Below, piece after piece: positions 1-8,575 of a stretch of 16,554 nt of DNA (position 1 is its first letter; each line of letters starts with the position of its first letter). The DNA comes from Bacteroides sp. CAG:1060. GTDB taxonomy: Bacteria > Bacteroidota > Bacteroidia > Bacteroidales > UBA932. The position numbers and the translations under genes are program-made. The stretch covers positions 22,720-39,273 of the forward strand of contig HF986328.1 of the NCBI GenBank assembly GCA_000432655.1, written 5' to 3'. The notes beneath the pieces were generated by a model. The model ran no database searches, had not been told where the DNA came from, and saw only the letters and a list, made by a program, of their open reading frames with translations.

Positions 1-105
1 GGCTCTACCGCCACCGGCCGCCCTGGTCCGGGACGTCTCTCATACGTGGGATTCAATACGCCGAATACGCGTAACTTCCTGTTTGGTGTAAATTTAACCT
101 TCTAA
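1..105 (+). CDS. SusC-type TonB-dependent outer membrane transporter, C-terminal end (partial)
   Basis: Frame 1 is open from the window edge to a TAA at 103-105 and gives 34 residues ending in RNFLFGVNLTF. An aromatic-rich final strand with a terminal Phe is how SusC/RagA outer-membrane beta-barrels end. The call rests mainly on context: a complete SusD gene starts 12 bases later on the same strand, and SusC and SusD are nearly always adjacent in this order. By family knowledge the protein would be the TonB-energised channel that imports the glycan or peptide captured by SusD. The substrate cannot be read from this fragment. Everything upstream, including the plug domain, lies outside the window. 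Confidence 0.85.
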   Translation, partial: GSTATGRPGPGRLSYVGFNTPNTRNFLFGVNLTF

Positions 106-117
106 TCGGATTCGAAC

Positions 118-2043
118 ATGAAAAAAATAGCAAAAATAGCATTGGGAATCGCCGGTATCGCCGTCCTGGCCAGTTCCTGCAGCAAGGTGCTTGACGAGCA
201 GCCAAAGACAATATACACACCTGACTTCTTCACCACACAAATGGGTGTAGAAGGCGGTCTGACGGCTCTGTATGCACAACTCCGATACCTTTATGGCAAC
301 GCATACTATTACAATATCCTGACTACGGGTACTGACGAAGCGACCTACGGAGCGAGTGCCGACGGCAACTTCAAATCAGCAGACCTGTCTGGAGCGGAAG
401 CCCTGCTTCCTAACAATGCCAACAGCCAGAACCTTTGGGGTCAGGCATTCACCTATATCAATACCGCCAGCGGCATTATCGAAAACGCCGAGAACGTAGG
501 ACTTGACAAGTCAATGATTGCCGAAGCCAGATTCTTCCGCGCTTTCGACTACTTCCAATTGGTACAGACTTTCGGAGGCGTTCCGCTCGACCTTGGTGCC
601 GGAGAACTTGCCTTCAACAACAAGGCTATCCGCGAATCGGTGCGCAACACAGTGCCAGAGGTGTACACAAAGGCTATTTTCCCGGATCTCAAGACCGCGA
701 TGAATGACCTTCCGGACGTACCTCGTCTGACAGGAACCCTGACCAAGAACGTTGCCAGATTGTTCCTGGCCAAGGCATATCTTACATACGCATGGTGGCT
801 GGAGAATCCGAACGGTATCGCCACTTATCCGGAGTGCCCTCGCACGGATCCTGACGGACACGACGCCAAATGGTATTTCCAGCAGGCTTACGACCTCTCT
901 CTGCTTGGCATTGAGAATCCTGGTCCTTACGGACTTATGGAGCACTTCTGGGAGATCAGCGACGGTGCACATGACCGCAACAAGGAAATTATGCTCTACG
1001 CCGACCATACCGAGAATTCCGAGCAGTACAACGGTGCAAGCCTTACTTACGGAAGCGGTGGCGGAGCGGACAACTTCGCAGGCTGGATGCTCAATTGGAA
1101 CTATCCGGGCATGGCAGCAAAAGACAACAATGGCAACAGCATGAACCCTGTTCTCCGTACAGACCAGCAGACCTGCGGTCGCCCTTGGTCACGTATGGCA
1201 CCTACCCATGAAGCCATTGCCACTTTCACAGACAAGAATAAAGACTCCCGCTACGATGGAACATTCGTATATGTATTCCTTACCAACTGGGAGCGCGGTG
1301 GCAACAAAGCCGAATATGTAGTGGGTGCAAACGGTGCCCATATCGGCAAGAACGAGGCTTTCCTGGTATTCCTCACCGAGGAAGACCCGTCAGTAGAGTA
1401 TAATTACGACTCAGGCATTTCAATGCTCGGCCAAAGTCCTAACTACGACTATTTCGTGGTAAACCCGACCGGCTCAAGCCGTCTTATGTACCCGAAGATC
1501 TGGAAACTCGGCCCATACCGTACCAATACCACCGGTACCGGACAGCCGAACGCCAGCCATGCCCGTCCTTTCAACATAGCCAAATTCTCCGAATTCTACT
1601 TCATTGCCGCCGAAGCTGCAGTCAAGGGTGCAACGGGAAGCAAATCCGCACGCGAACTCATCAACGTACTGCGAGCACGTGCCGGCAAGTGGAACTACAG
1701 CGTGAACTGGGACAAGCAGGTGAATGCCGACTACAGCAACGAACTTACAGCCGCCACGCCATCTACCATCACCATAGACTATATTCTGGACGAGCGCATG
1801 CGCGAGTACTACGGTGACGGTTTCCGCTGGTTCGATCTGGTTCGTACCCAGACTTGGGACAAGAGGGCAGGAAAATATACCGTCTGCGGAACGAACAAGT
1901 CAGACCATACGCCTGTAACCCACACACGCGAGATTGAGAAGTATCATTATCTCCGTCCGATTCCTAAGAGTCAGCTGGACAACATGAAGATGGATGATGC
2001 CGCCAAAGAGGCATACCAGAATCCTGGCTACCCTACAAAGTAG
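118..2043 (+). CDS. SusD/RagB family nutrient-binding outer membrane lipoprotein
   Basis: This 641-residue protein is the surface lipoprotein partner of the SusC transporter just upstream; it binds the nutrient (usually a glycan) and acts as a lid on the channel. The N-terminus has a basic start (MKKIAK), a hydrophobic core and a lipobox-like ASSC with Cys at residue 21. It is followed by the SusD-typical segment LDEQPKTIYTPDFF. The TPR-region signature FRAFDYFQLVQTFGGVP lies near residues 140-157. The C-terminal family signature runs from about residue 555 (ILDERMREYYGDGFRWFDLV). The protein closes with HYLRPIPKSQLDN and NPGYP, as SusD proteins usually do. Length is in the normal range for SusD. 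The start is the only ATG next to a signal peptide, 12 bases after the susC stop, so the two are almost certainly co-transcribed. No glycoside hydrolase or regulator is visible, so the substrate is unknown. Confidence 0.95.
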   Translation: MKKIAKIALGIAGIAVLASSCSKVLDEQPKTIYTPDFFTTQMGVEGGLTALYAQLRYLYGNAYYYNILTTGTDEATYGASADGNFKSADLSGAEALLPNNANSQNLWGQAFTYINTASGIIENAENVGLDKSMIAEARFFRAFDYFQLVQTFGGVPLDLGAGELAFNNKAIRESVRNTVPEVYTKAIFPDLKTAMNDLPDVPRLTGTLTKNVARLFLAKAYLTYAWWLENPNGIATYPECPRTDPDGHDAKWYFQQAYDLSLLGIENPGPYGLMEHFWEISDGAHDRNKEIMLYADHTENSEQYNGASLTYGSGGGADNFAGWMLNWNYPGMAAKDNNGNSMNPVLRTDQQTCGRPWSRMAPTHEAIATFTDKNKDSRYDGTFVYVFLTNWERGGNKAEYVVGANGAHIGKNEAFLVFLTEEDPSVEYNYDSGISMLGQSPNYDYFVVNPTGSSRLMYPKIWKLGPYRTNTTGTGQPNASHARPFNIAKFSEFYFIAAEAAVKGATGSKSARELINVLRARAGKWNYSVNWDKQVNADYSNELTAATPSTITIDYILDERMREYYGDGFRWFDLVRTQTWDKRAGKYTVCGTNKSDHTPVTHTREIEKYHYLRPIPKSQLDNMKMDDAAKEAYQNPGYPTK

Positions 2044-2091
2044 AGCCTATACTTACTGTTTGAATATTTTTTAGATAATATTGTGTATTTG

Positions 2092-2119
2092 GAAGGGCGC
2101 TCCACAAGGGACGCCCTTC
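2092..2119. terminator. Hairpin between the convergent susD and recG ends
   Basis: A perfect 8-bp inverted repeat, GAAGGGCG at 2092-2099 with CGCCCTTC at 2112-2119, can extend by three more pairs (TCC/GGA) across a bulged C at 2100. It sits in the 103-base gap between the susD stop and the recG stop, where a bidirectional terminator would be expected. Neither side carries a good T-run, so termination is inferred from position and stem strength. Confidence 0.5.
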
Positions 2120-2146
2120 ATTAATTATGCAGATGCAGCGAAGGAC

Positions 2147-4285
2147 TCAGCTGATCTTACTGAAGTCCTTTATCTGCCGCTTGTCTTTTCGCAATTCCCT
2201 TTCCAGACGCACATTTTCCGCAGAAGTCAATTCGGGATCCTTTTCCAGAACTCTGAGCGCGTAATCCCGCGCCTGCGAAAGGAGCATACCGTCTTTTGAA
2301 AGAGAAGCTATATTCAATGTTATCGGCAGTCCGCTCTGCTGCGTACCTTCAAGATCTCCCGGGCCCCGCATTCTCATATCCTGCTCGGAGAGTTCAAATC
2401 CATCCTCTGTAGAACACATCAGATCCAGCCTTGCCTGCGCATCTTTCCCCGTCTTGTCATCCTTTACCAGGATACAATACGCCGCATCGGAGCCGCGCCC
2501 CACACGTCCTCTCAACTGATGAAGCTGGCTAAGACCAAACCGCTGTGCGCTCTCAATCACCATCACAGAGGCATTTGGCACATCTACCCCAACCTCTATC
2601 ACCGTTGTAGAAACGAGAATATTGGCCCGTCCGGCCACAAAAGCCGCCATGTTGAAATTCTTCTCTTCAGGGGTCTGCTGCCCATGTACTATCGCCACCT
2701 TGTAATCCGGAAGAGGGAAAGCGTTCACTATTTCCTCATATCCCGTTTCCAGATTTCTAAGGTCCATTTTATCGCTCTCGAAAATCAGAGGATAGACCAC
2801 AAACACCTGTCTCCCCTTTGCGATTTCCTCTTTCATGAATTTAAACAGGGCACGCTTTCGGCTCTGTCCTATACACATGGTCTTCACCGGCTTTCGGCCT
2901 GGAGGCATCTCATCTATCACCGACACATCCAGATCCCCATACAATGTCATCGCCAGTGTTCGCGGGATAGGAGTCGCCGTCATCACGAGAATATGCGGAG
3001 GTATCGAATTCTTGCCCCATAGTTTCGCCCTCTGCTCCACACCAAAACGGTGCTGCTCATCTATCACTGCGAGTCCAAGATTCTTGAAGACGACATTGTC
3101 TTCGAGCAGGGCATGAGTCCCGACAATAATATTTATACTGCCGTCTTCAAGTCCCTGATGAATATCCCTGCGTTCACGTCCCGTACTGTTGCCGGTAAGA
3201 ATGGCACATCTGACGTCCGTAGGTGCAAGATACTTGCTCACATTGGCAAAATGCTGCCTTGCAAGCACTTCTGTAGGAGCCATAATACAAGTCTGGAACC
3301 CGTTTCCGATGGCAAGCAGACAGCTGAGTACCGCCACCATGGTCTTGCCGGACCCCACATCCCCCTGAAGCAGACGGTTCATCTGGCGTCCGCTCATCAG
3401 ATCGGAGCGTATTTCCTTTATCACCCGCTGCTGCGCTCCTGTGAGCGAATATGGAAGCGAATTGTAGCAGGAATGGAAATCCGCCCCCACCCTTGACATC
3501 ATAAACCCTTTGGAGGCGCGGGACTTGATATATTTCTGTTTCAGAAGCGACAACTGCAGCAGGAACAGCTCCTCGAATTTCAACCTTGTCTGGGCTCTGA
3601 CAAGAGCCTCATTGCTCTTCGGGAAGTGTATGTTGAGCAGGGCGAATTGCCTGGACACCAGATTATTGTCCTTCATGACATATTCCGGAAGCGTCTCTTC
3701 AAACCCGAGCAGATATTCGTTGAGCGCGTTTGCCATCAGGTGGCACATGACCTTTCCGGTAATTCCCGAGGTCTTGAGTTTCTCCGTACTCGGATATGCG
3801 CCCGTGATATCGACCTGTCCGCTCACGGAATCTGAAGGCAAATCCACCTCCGGATGCACCATATTCAAGCGGTTCCCGAATGTCTGAGGCTTGCCGAAGA
3901 ATATGAATACACTACCAGGGGACAGACGCTGCCAGTTCCACCTTATACCTTTGAAGAACACCATCTCCATGCGTCCGCTGTTGTCTTCCACGATGACACT
4001 CAGACGCTTGCATTTGCCTGTCTTAAGAGAACTCTCCACCTGCTCTATCGGAGCTCCGCCCTGAGCGTAGAGGGTTCTGCTTACGACCCGCGCCTTTATC
4101 TGCACCTGCGCCGGACCCGGCGTAATGTCTCCGATGGGCGTAATGCCGTTGCGGTCCACATAGCGGAAAGGATAGAGATTGATAAGGTCCTCCACGGTCT
4201 CTATACCCAATTCACTTTTCAGCAGAGCCGCTCTCTTGGGGCCAACTCCACTGAGATACTGAATATTGGTATCACCGGCAGTCAT
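2147..4285 (-). CDS. recG: ATP-dependent DNA helicase RecG
   Basis: This 712-residue superfamily 2 helicase remodels stalled replication forks and branched DNA. From the start it shows an N-terminal helix-hairpin-type segment (YLSGVGPKRAALL, residues 10-22), then the OB-fold wedge region (about 55-150) that splits fork arms. Helicase motifs follow: Walker A GDVGSGKT at 308-315, DEQH box at 409-412, TATPIPRT at 436-443, TTVIEVGVDVP at 560-570 and motif VI QLRGRVGRG at 590-598. The RecG-specific MRMRGPGDLEGTQQSG lies at about 637-652. The reading frame stays open upstream to 4438, but only inside the Gly-rich tail of the preceding gene in another frame. The ATG at 4285 gives the family's usual length and N-terminus, and lies 22 bases after that gene's stop. 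It is probably the third gene of the lemA operon; that link is positional, not functional. Confidence 0.96.
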   Translation of the reverse strand: MTAGDTNIQYLSGVGPKRAALLKSELGIETVEDLINLYPFRYVDRNGITPIGDITPGPAQVQIKARVVSRTLYAQGGAPIEQVESSLKTGKCKRLSVIVEDNSGRMEMVFFKGIRWNWQRLSPGSVFIFFGKPQTFGNRLNMVHPEVDLPSDSVSGQVDITGAYPSTEKLKTSGITGKVMCHLMANALNEYLLGFEETLPEYVMKDNNLVSRQFALLNIHFPKSNEALVRAQTRLKFEELFLLQLSLLKQKYIKSRASKGFMMSRVGADFHSCYNSLPYSLTGAQQRVIKEIRSDLMSGRQMNRLLQGDVGSGKTMVAVLSCLLAIGNGFQTCIMAPTEVLARQHFANVSKYLAPTDVRCAILTGNSTGRERRDIHQGLEDGSINIIVGTHALLEDNVVFKNLGLAVIDEQHRFGVEQRAKLWGKNSIPPHILVMTATPIPRTLAMTLYGDLDVSVIDEMPPGRKPVKTMCIGQSRKRALFKFMKEEIAKGRQVFVVYPLIFESDKMDLRNLETGYEEIVNAFPLPDYKVAIVHGQQTPEEKNFNMAAFVAGRANILVSTTVIEVGVDVPNASVMVIESAQRFGLSQLHQLRGRVGRGSDAAYCILVKDDKTGKDAQARLDLMCSTEDGFELSEQDMRMRGPGDLEGTQQSGLPITLNIASLSKDGMLLSQARDYALRVLEKDPELTSAENVRLERELRKDKRQIKDFSKIS

Positions 4286-4307
4286 CGTATCGTTAGTATT
4301 ATCGTGT

Positions 4308-5939
4308 CTATCTGCTTCCTCCGCCGGCGCCGCCTCCGCTGAAACCGCCTCCGCCGCCGAATGACGTTCCTCCGCCCATGCCGCTTCTTCTTGCAGCCTG
4401 AGCTGCCGCGTAGGAAGCGTCACTGCGGGTGATGGCATTCGAAAGCATGCGCGTGCGAAGAATCACATCTCCAAGAGTATCATTGTCATACCCGTTCACT
4501 TGTTCAAGGAACTTAGGGTTAATGTCTTTGAGCTGGGACGCCACTTTCTCGGCTATTCCATAAAGGGCACCATAGACCATATACTCCTGCCAAAGTGTCA
4601 CCTCAGGTGTCTCCCGTTCAGCGATGAGCGTAAAGTCCTTAAGAAACTTTTTAAATCCGACAAGATTACGCGCCTGCTGCTGTCCCGCCTTTGTATATGT
4701 GTCCGGACGGCCGAAATGATTTGCCGCGAGTCGGGCACGAGCCTGTCTGTCACACAGTCTAATCCAGTCATGAACCCGCTTTTCGTGAGCTCCTGACCAT
4801 TTGGAGAATTCTTTGTCCTGAAGCACCTTGTCCGCCCCGCTTGCTTCAAGCATCATGTTGTAAAGTCCCAAAGACGCCTCGTCAAGTCCGTCCGTCGCTT
4901 TTTCGGAAAACATTATCTCCACCTTTCCTTTGACATCCTTGCTCACGGATAGATTTCCTTTATATATCATCCTGAGAATAAGTGCGGAAGCCAAAGACCC
5001 ACCTTTCACATTTTCTCCAAGCCGCCCGAGAACGAAATCAGACTCTATAATATCTCCTCCATAGGGAACATCCCGGCACCATGTTATGTCTTCATCCTTG
5101 CAGCCAAGTATTTTGAGCCTGCGTTTTCTTTTTGACACACGCCCGATGATTACCGCCCCCAGCACAAAAGATACGAAAAGGCCCAGTACAAAGGCAAATT
5201 CATCATCGTCATCATCCTCATAATCAGAGCCTTCCTCAGCTTCGGCAAAGACATCCTCAAAAGTGCGGTGCTGAGAGCTTGCGGAATCGAAAATTCCTTT
5301 GTCAAACCGCACCAACGCTATGACAGAACTGTTGGAGCGGAAGCGCTCCTCGCTTTGATATACAACTTTTCCGTCCTCAAATTCGCAATTTCCGACAAAC
5401 CCGAACCCCCATGCCCTTGTATTGTCCGTATCCAAGCTGACAGGTTCGGCACAAATCTCGACCCTGACATTTTCCGGCCGGGCGCTAAGCTCCGGAGAGA
5501 CCAGTTGCAGATGAATCATGTCATAGTCTTCAAGACTTTTGACGGCATTGGTCATCCTGTATCTGACCGTAAAGACATGATCGCCATAAGAGCCTACTCC
5601 CCAGCAGAGTTCATCTCCTTTTCCGGTATGCACAATACCACATTTTCCGGTCTTCTGCTTCAGGCTCCAGTCCACATCCCATTTCTCCGTATTCTCGTAC
5701 TGAAGCCCTGTTTCATCACTGACCGAGAAATCTTCTATCCTGATATCTCCGAGATTGTATCTGACCAGATACCATTCGGTCCCATCCGCCACGCATACGT
5801 CCCAGCGCTCGGTTATCTCGGCACTGCCATCCCGAGTAAGACTGACCAGAATATCAATATCCCTTATGGCCGGCTCAAATGCCGTAGCGGCAAAGGTTGT
5901 CGCCATTGCCGCTACGATAAATGCGAGAAATCGACGCAT
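4308..5939 (-). CDS. DUF2207-family membrane protein with Gly-rich tail
   Basis: This 543-residue protein resembles DUF2207 predicted membrane proteins, whose biochemical role is unknown. It begins with a signal peptide or membrane anchor (RRFLAFIVAAMATTFAATAF). An extracytoplasmic beta-rich domain follows, with features usual for the family such as ITERWDV and WGVGSYGDHVFTVRYRM. Then come an acidic stretch (YEDDDDDEF, about 240-248), one clear transmembrane helix (about 248-266) and a basic stop-transfer KRKRR. The rest is a cytoplasmic region ending in a tail made almost only of Gly, Ser and Phe (about the last 20 residues). Such Gly-rich ends are common in LemA-associated membrane proteins. 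An in-frame TTG sits directly before the chosen ATG, giving one more residue if used. It starts 5 bases after the lemA stop, so the two are a conserved-looking pair, likely one transcript with recG. Confidence 0.85.
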   Translation of the reverse strand: MRRFLAFIVAAMATTFAATAFEPAIRDIDILVSLTRDGSAEITERWDVCVADGTEWYLVRYNLGDIRIEDFSVSDETGLQYENTEKWDVDWSLKQKTGKCGIVHTGKGDELCWGVGSYGDHVFTVRYRMTNAVKSLEDYDMIHLQLVSPELSARPENVRVEICAEPVSLDTDNTRAWGFGFVGNCEFEDGKVVYQSEERFRSNSSVIALVRFDKGIFDSASSQHRTFEDVFAEAEEGSDYEDDDDDEFAFVLGLFVSFVLGAVIIGRVSKRKRRLKILGCKDEDITWCRDVPYGGDIIESDFVLGRLGENVKGGSLASALILRMIYKGNLSVSKDVKGKVEIMFSEKATDGLDEASLGLYNMMLEASGADKVLQDKEFSKWSGAHEKRVHDWIRLCDRQARARLAANHFGRPDTYTKAGQQQARNLVGFKKFLKDFTLIAERETPEVTLWQEYMVYGALYGIAEKVASQLKDINPKFLEQVNGYDNDTLGDVILRTRMLSNAITRSDASYAAAQAARRSGMGGGTSFGGGGGFSGGGAGGGSR

Positions 5940-5944
5940 CAAGC

Positions 5945-6493
5945 TTAAATATTAATCTCGGGCAGTTCTCTTTTGGATTCCACTTCCTTCAAGTACTCTC
6001 TCAGAGGGAATTTCAAGATACTTGCCACGATGGAGTCAGGGAACTGACGTACGATTCGGTTGTACTTCGTCACAGAGTCATTGAACACCATTCTGCTCAT
6101 ACGCACCTGGTTCTCATAATTATTGAGGCTGTCCATCGTCTTGGAGTATGTAGCATCAGCCTTCAATTCAGGATACTGCTCCGCCACAAATCTTATCTTG
6201 GCGGCAGCTGCGACAAGAACATCCTCCTGAGCATTGGCATCGGCAGCTGCACTGGTACGCGTAATGTCCTTACGCTGCTTTATAACATCAACAAGGGTGT
6301 TATACTCGTGCTCGTTATATGATTTCGTCAGTTTTACAAGTGCGGAGACAGCATCCCAACGGCTCTGCTGCTGTACGCCGATCTGGCTCATGGAATTCTG
6401 GCACAATTCGTCGGATGAAACCAGCTTTCTCTGGATACCCATAAACCAAAGAGCCACAATCGCGATAATCGCGACAATAATGATGATTGTCAT
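5945..6493 (-). CDS. lemA: LemA family protein
   Basis: This 182-residue protein has a single N-terminal transmembrane helix (residues 2-19, rich in Ile, Ala and Val) followed by a long alpha-helical domain, the LemA layout. Family features include the SYNEHEYNTLVDV segment near 58-70, AEQYPELKA at 104-112, and a late helix with the order YN..V..FP (YNRIVRQFPDSIVA, about 144-157). The family's usual DLIPNL segment is replaced by WDAVSALV, so this is a diverged member. LemA proteins are membrane-anchored and found beside DUF2207 or TPM-domain proteins; their molecular function is not settled. It is the first gene of a minus-strand block with DUF2207 and recG, with a well-formed promoter directly upstream and a leader of only about 17 bases. 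Confidence 0.92.
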   Translation of the reverse strand: MTIIIIVAIIAIVALWFMGIQRKLVSSDELCQNSMSQIGVQQQSRWDAVSALVKLTKSYNEHEYNTLVDVIKQRKDITRTSAAADANAQEDVLVAAAAKIRFVAEQYPELKADATYSKTMDSLNNYENQVRMSRMVFNDSVTKYNRIVRQFPDSIVASILKFPLREYLKEVESKRELPEINI

Positions 6494-6516
6494 AATTCAA
6501 TACAAGTTTATTTCTC

Positions 6517-6547
6517 CAAATATAATTATTAGTAACGAGAAATCAAA
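6517..6547 (-). promoter_or_regulatory. Bacteroidota-type promoter of lemA operon
   Basis: On the minus strand the -7 element TATATTTG (6524 to 6517) matches TAnnTTTG fully. It lies 19 bases after TTTG (6547 to 6544), the -33 element. Transcription should begin near 6510, about 17 bases before the lemA ATG. The -33 element is part of the T-tract of the pckA terminator. Confidence 0.75.
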
Positions 6548-6583
6548 AAGAGTGGTTCCCCGCCACAACGGTCGGGGAACCAC
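6545..6583 (-). terminator. Rho-independent terminator of pckA
   Basis: An 11-bp perfect inverted repeat, GTGGTTCCCCG at 6552-6562 with CGGGGAACCAC at 6573-6583, encloses a 10-base loop. On the minus strand it is followed at once by TCTTTTTG, a usable U-tract. It lies about 35 bases after the pckA stop and before the lemA promoter, so it should isolate lemA from pckA transcription. Confidence 0.88.
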
Positions 6584-6618
6584 CTAAAGAAGCTTATATT
6601 CAGCTGTGCGAAAGACTA

Positions 6619-8223
6619 TTAGAGCTTCGGACCAGCCTCTACGAGAGCCTTACCGGCCTCATTGTTCTCATACTTGTGGAAGTTCTTGATGAAGCGTCCT
6701 GCAAGATCCTTTGCCTTCTCATCCCACTCGGCAGCATTTGCGTATGTGTCGCGAGGATCGAGGATTCCGGTATCAACTCCCTTGAGCTCTGTAGGAACCT
6801 GGAAGTCAAAGTAAGGAATGTTCTTGGTAGGAGCCTTGTCGATAGAACCATCAAGGATAGCGTCAATGATTCCACGGGTATCGCGGATAGAGATACGCTT
6901 TCCTGTTCCGTTCCAACCGGTATTTACAAGATATGCCTTTGCACCGCTCTTCTCCATTCTCTTCACGAGTTCCTCAGCATACTTGGTAGGGTGAAGTTCG
7001 AGGAATGCCTGTCCGAAGCAAGCGGAGAATGTTGGAGTAGGCTCGGTGATTCCACGCTCTGTACCGGCGAGCTTAGCAGTAAATCCTGAAAGGAAGTAGT
7101 ACTTGGTCTGCTCAGGAGTAAGGATGGAAACCGGAGGAAGTACTCCGAACGCGTCAGCAGAAAGGAAGATTACCTGCTTTGCTGCAGGACCCTGTGAGAA
7201 CGGACGTACAATCTTGTTGATGTGATAGATAGGGTAAGATACACGGGTATTCTCGGTAACGCTCTTGTCGTTGAAATCGATTACTCCGTTCTTGTCCACA
7301 GTTACGTTCTCGAGAAGTGCGTCACGACGGATAGCGTTGTAGATATCCGGCTCTGACTCCTTGTCAAGCTTGATAACCTTGGCGTAGCAACCACCTTCGA
7401 AGTTGAATACACCCTCATCATCCCAACCGTGCTCATCATCACCGATAAGCAGACGCTTAGGGTCGGTAGAAAGAGTTGTCTTACCGGTTCCGGAAAGTCC
7501 GAAGAAGATAGCGGTATTCTCACCGTTCATATCTGTATTTGCAGAGCAGTGCATTGAAGCGATGCCCTTAAGTGGAAGATAGTAGTTCATCATAGAGAAC
7601 ATACCCTTCTTCATCTCACCACCATACCATGTGTTGAGGATAACCTGCTCCTTGCTTGTTACGTTGAAAGCAACTGCGGTATCTGAACGGAGACCGAGCT
7701 CCTCATAATTCTCAACCCTTGCCTTTGAAGCGCAGTAAACGATGAAGTCAGGCTCCTGATCGAACTCTGCCTGATTCTGCGGACGGATGAACATGTTGGT
7801 CACGAAATGTGCCTGCCAAGCCACCTCCATGATGAAACGAACCTTCATGCGGGTGTCCTTGTGAGTTCCGCAGAAACCATCAACTACAAAAAGTCTCTTT
7901 CCTGAAAGCTCCTTGGTAGCGATGTTCTTGAGGTCTTTCCATACCTTCTCTGAAAGCTCGTGGTTATCGTTAGGGTACTCCGGAGTATTCCACCATACGG
8001 TATCCTTGGAGTTCTTGTCCATAACGATATACTTGTCCTTAGGAGAACGTCCGGTATAAACACCGGTCATCACGTTGATAGCGCCAAGCTCAGTTACCTG
8101 GCCTTTGTCATAGCCTTCAAGACCCGGCTTGGTCTCCTCGTTGAAGAGGACTTCGTAGGTCGGATTGTAAAGGATTTCTGTAACCCCTTTGATTCCGTAC
8201 TTGCTTAAATCAATCTTTGTCAT
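6619..8223 (-). CDS. pckA: Phosphoenolpyruvate carboxykinase (ATP)
   Basis: This 534-residue enzyme interconverts oxaloacetate + ATP with phosphoenolpyruvate + CO2 + ADP. In gut Bacteroidales it usually runs toward oxaloacetate, fixing CO2 on the route to succinate. Visible motifs are the substrate loop TGRSPKDKY (57-65), the metal/substrate site [11 protein letters not shown] (200-210) and His225 in SMHCSAN. Next come the P-loop GLSGTGKT (242-249) and kinase-2 motif GDDEHGWDD (261-269). Near the end [10 protein letters not shown] (434-443) forms part of the nucleotide site. Length is normal. The frame is open upstream to 8340, but that segment lies in the leader. The ATG at 8223 gives the standard N-terminus [10 protein letters not shown], and the predicted promoter lies about 115 bases before it. 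It is transcribed alone, with its own promoter and terminator. Confidence 0.98.
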   Translation of the reverse strand: MTKIDLSKYGIKGVTEILYNPTYEVLFNEETKPGLEGYDKGQVTELGAINVMTGVYTGRSPKDKYIVMDKNSKDTVWWNTPEYPNDNHELSEKVWKDLKNIATKELSGKRLFVVDGFCGTHKDTRMKVRFIMEVAWQAHFVTNMFIRPQNQAEFDQEPDFIVYCASKARVENYEELGLRSDTAVAFNVTSKEQVILNTWYGGEMKKGMFSMMNYYLPLKGIASMHCSANTDMNGENTAIFFGLSGTGKTTLSTDPKRLLIGDDEHGWDDEGVFNFEGGCYAKVIKLDKESEPDIYNAIRRDALLENVTVDKNGVIDFNDKSVTENTRVSYPIYHINKIVRPFSQGPAAKQVIFLSADAFGVLPPVSILTPEQTKYYFLSGFTAKLAGTERGITEPTPTFSACFGQAFLELHPTKYAEELVKRMEKSGAKAYLVNTGWNGTGKRISIRDTRGIIDAILDGSIDKAPTKNIPYFDFQVPTELKGVDTGILDPRDTYANAAEWDEKAKDLAGRFIKNFHKYENNEAGKALVEAGPKL

Positions 8224-8337
8224 AATATTAAACTGGTATCTGAAATAATCATTTTCCTTTCCCTGTGGCCGCATTCTCCCCCGCTCCAAGAAACCCGCTC
8301 TGATACAGGCCACGAAACACACTACAAAAATCGCGCG

Positions 8338-8368
8338 CAAATATAGTTATTTTATCTTAAAACAGCAA
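8338..8368 (-). promoter_or_regulatory. Bacteroidota-type promoter of pckA
   Basis: On the minus strand TATATTTG (8345 to 8338) is a full match to the -7 consensus TAnnTTTG. TTG (8368 to 8366) lies 20 bases upstream as the -33 element. Transcription would start near 8330, leaving a leader of about 107 bases. I see no known riboswitch in that leader. Confidence 0.72.
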
Positions 8369-8413
8369 TCTTTGACATAATGGCAGTGCAAACATTCCGT
8401 TACTTCTTCCCGG

Positions 8414-8434
8414 CCGGTGTCCCTCAGGGACCGG
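8414..8434. other. Strong hairpin in the gap between pckA and NVEALA promoters
   Basis: CCGG-TG-TCCC at 8414-8423 pairs with GGGA-CCGG at 8427-8434: 8 bp with a 2-base bulge and a tight 3-base loop (TCA). On the plus strand it is followed by ACCGCGTTTTC, a short T-run. The roughly 150 bases between the divergent promoters hold no convincing ORF. The hairpin could be a terminator for something lost, an operator-like site or a spacer structure; the sequence does not decide. Confidence 0.35.
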
Positions 8435-8517
8435 ACCGCGTTTTCTCGTCATGGACGCCTGACAGAGCTTTTACCGAGAGAGAAGGCAGGCAGATAGGAT
8501 AAAAAGTGCCGGAAAAT

Positions 8518-8548
8518 TTTGTTTTTATGTTAAAAACGCCTATTTTGG
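8518..8548 (+). promoter_or_regulatory. Putative promoter of the NVEALA/propeller operon
   Basis: TTTG at 8518-8521 is followed after 19 bases by TATTTTGG at 8541-8548. This is close to the Bacteroidota -7 consensus TAnnTTTG but one T short. Spacing is as expected. The start of transcription would be near 8555, about 20 bases before the ATG at 8576. The match is weaker than for the pckA and lemA promoters. Confidence 0.5.
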
Positions 8549-8575
8549 CAAAAGCTTAATCAAATTCATAACACC

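Noticed and set aside
511..1008. Long minus-strand ORF inside susD
   Set aside because: It is a shadow of a clear SusD gene; the product shows no recognisable family or signal.
4286..4438. N-terminal extension of RecG from an upstream in-frame start
   Set aside because: It lies inside the DUF2207 coding region in a different frame, has low-complexity Ala/Glu composition, and makes the protein longer than the family norm.
5268..5948. 226-codon plus-strand ORF opposite the DUF2207 gene
   Set aside because: The opposite strand encodes a coherent protein with signal peptide and membrane helix; this translation shows no domain and is antisense shadow.
8224..8340. N-terminal extension of PEP carboxykinase
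   Set aside because: The region contains the leader between the predicted promoter and the ATG at 8223, and the family N-terminus starts at that ATG.
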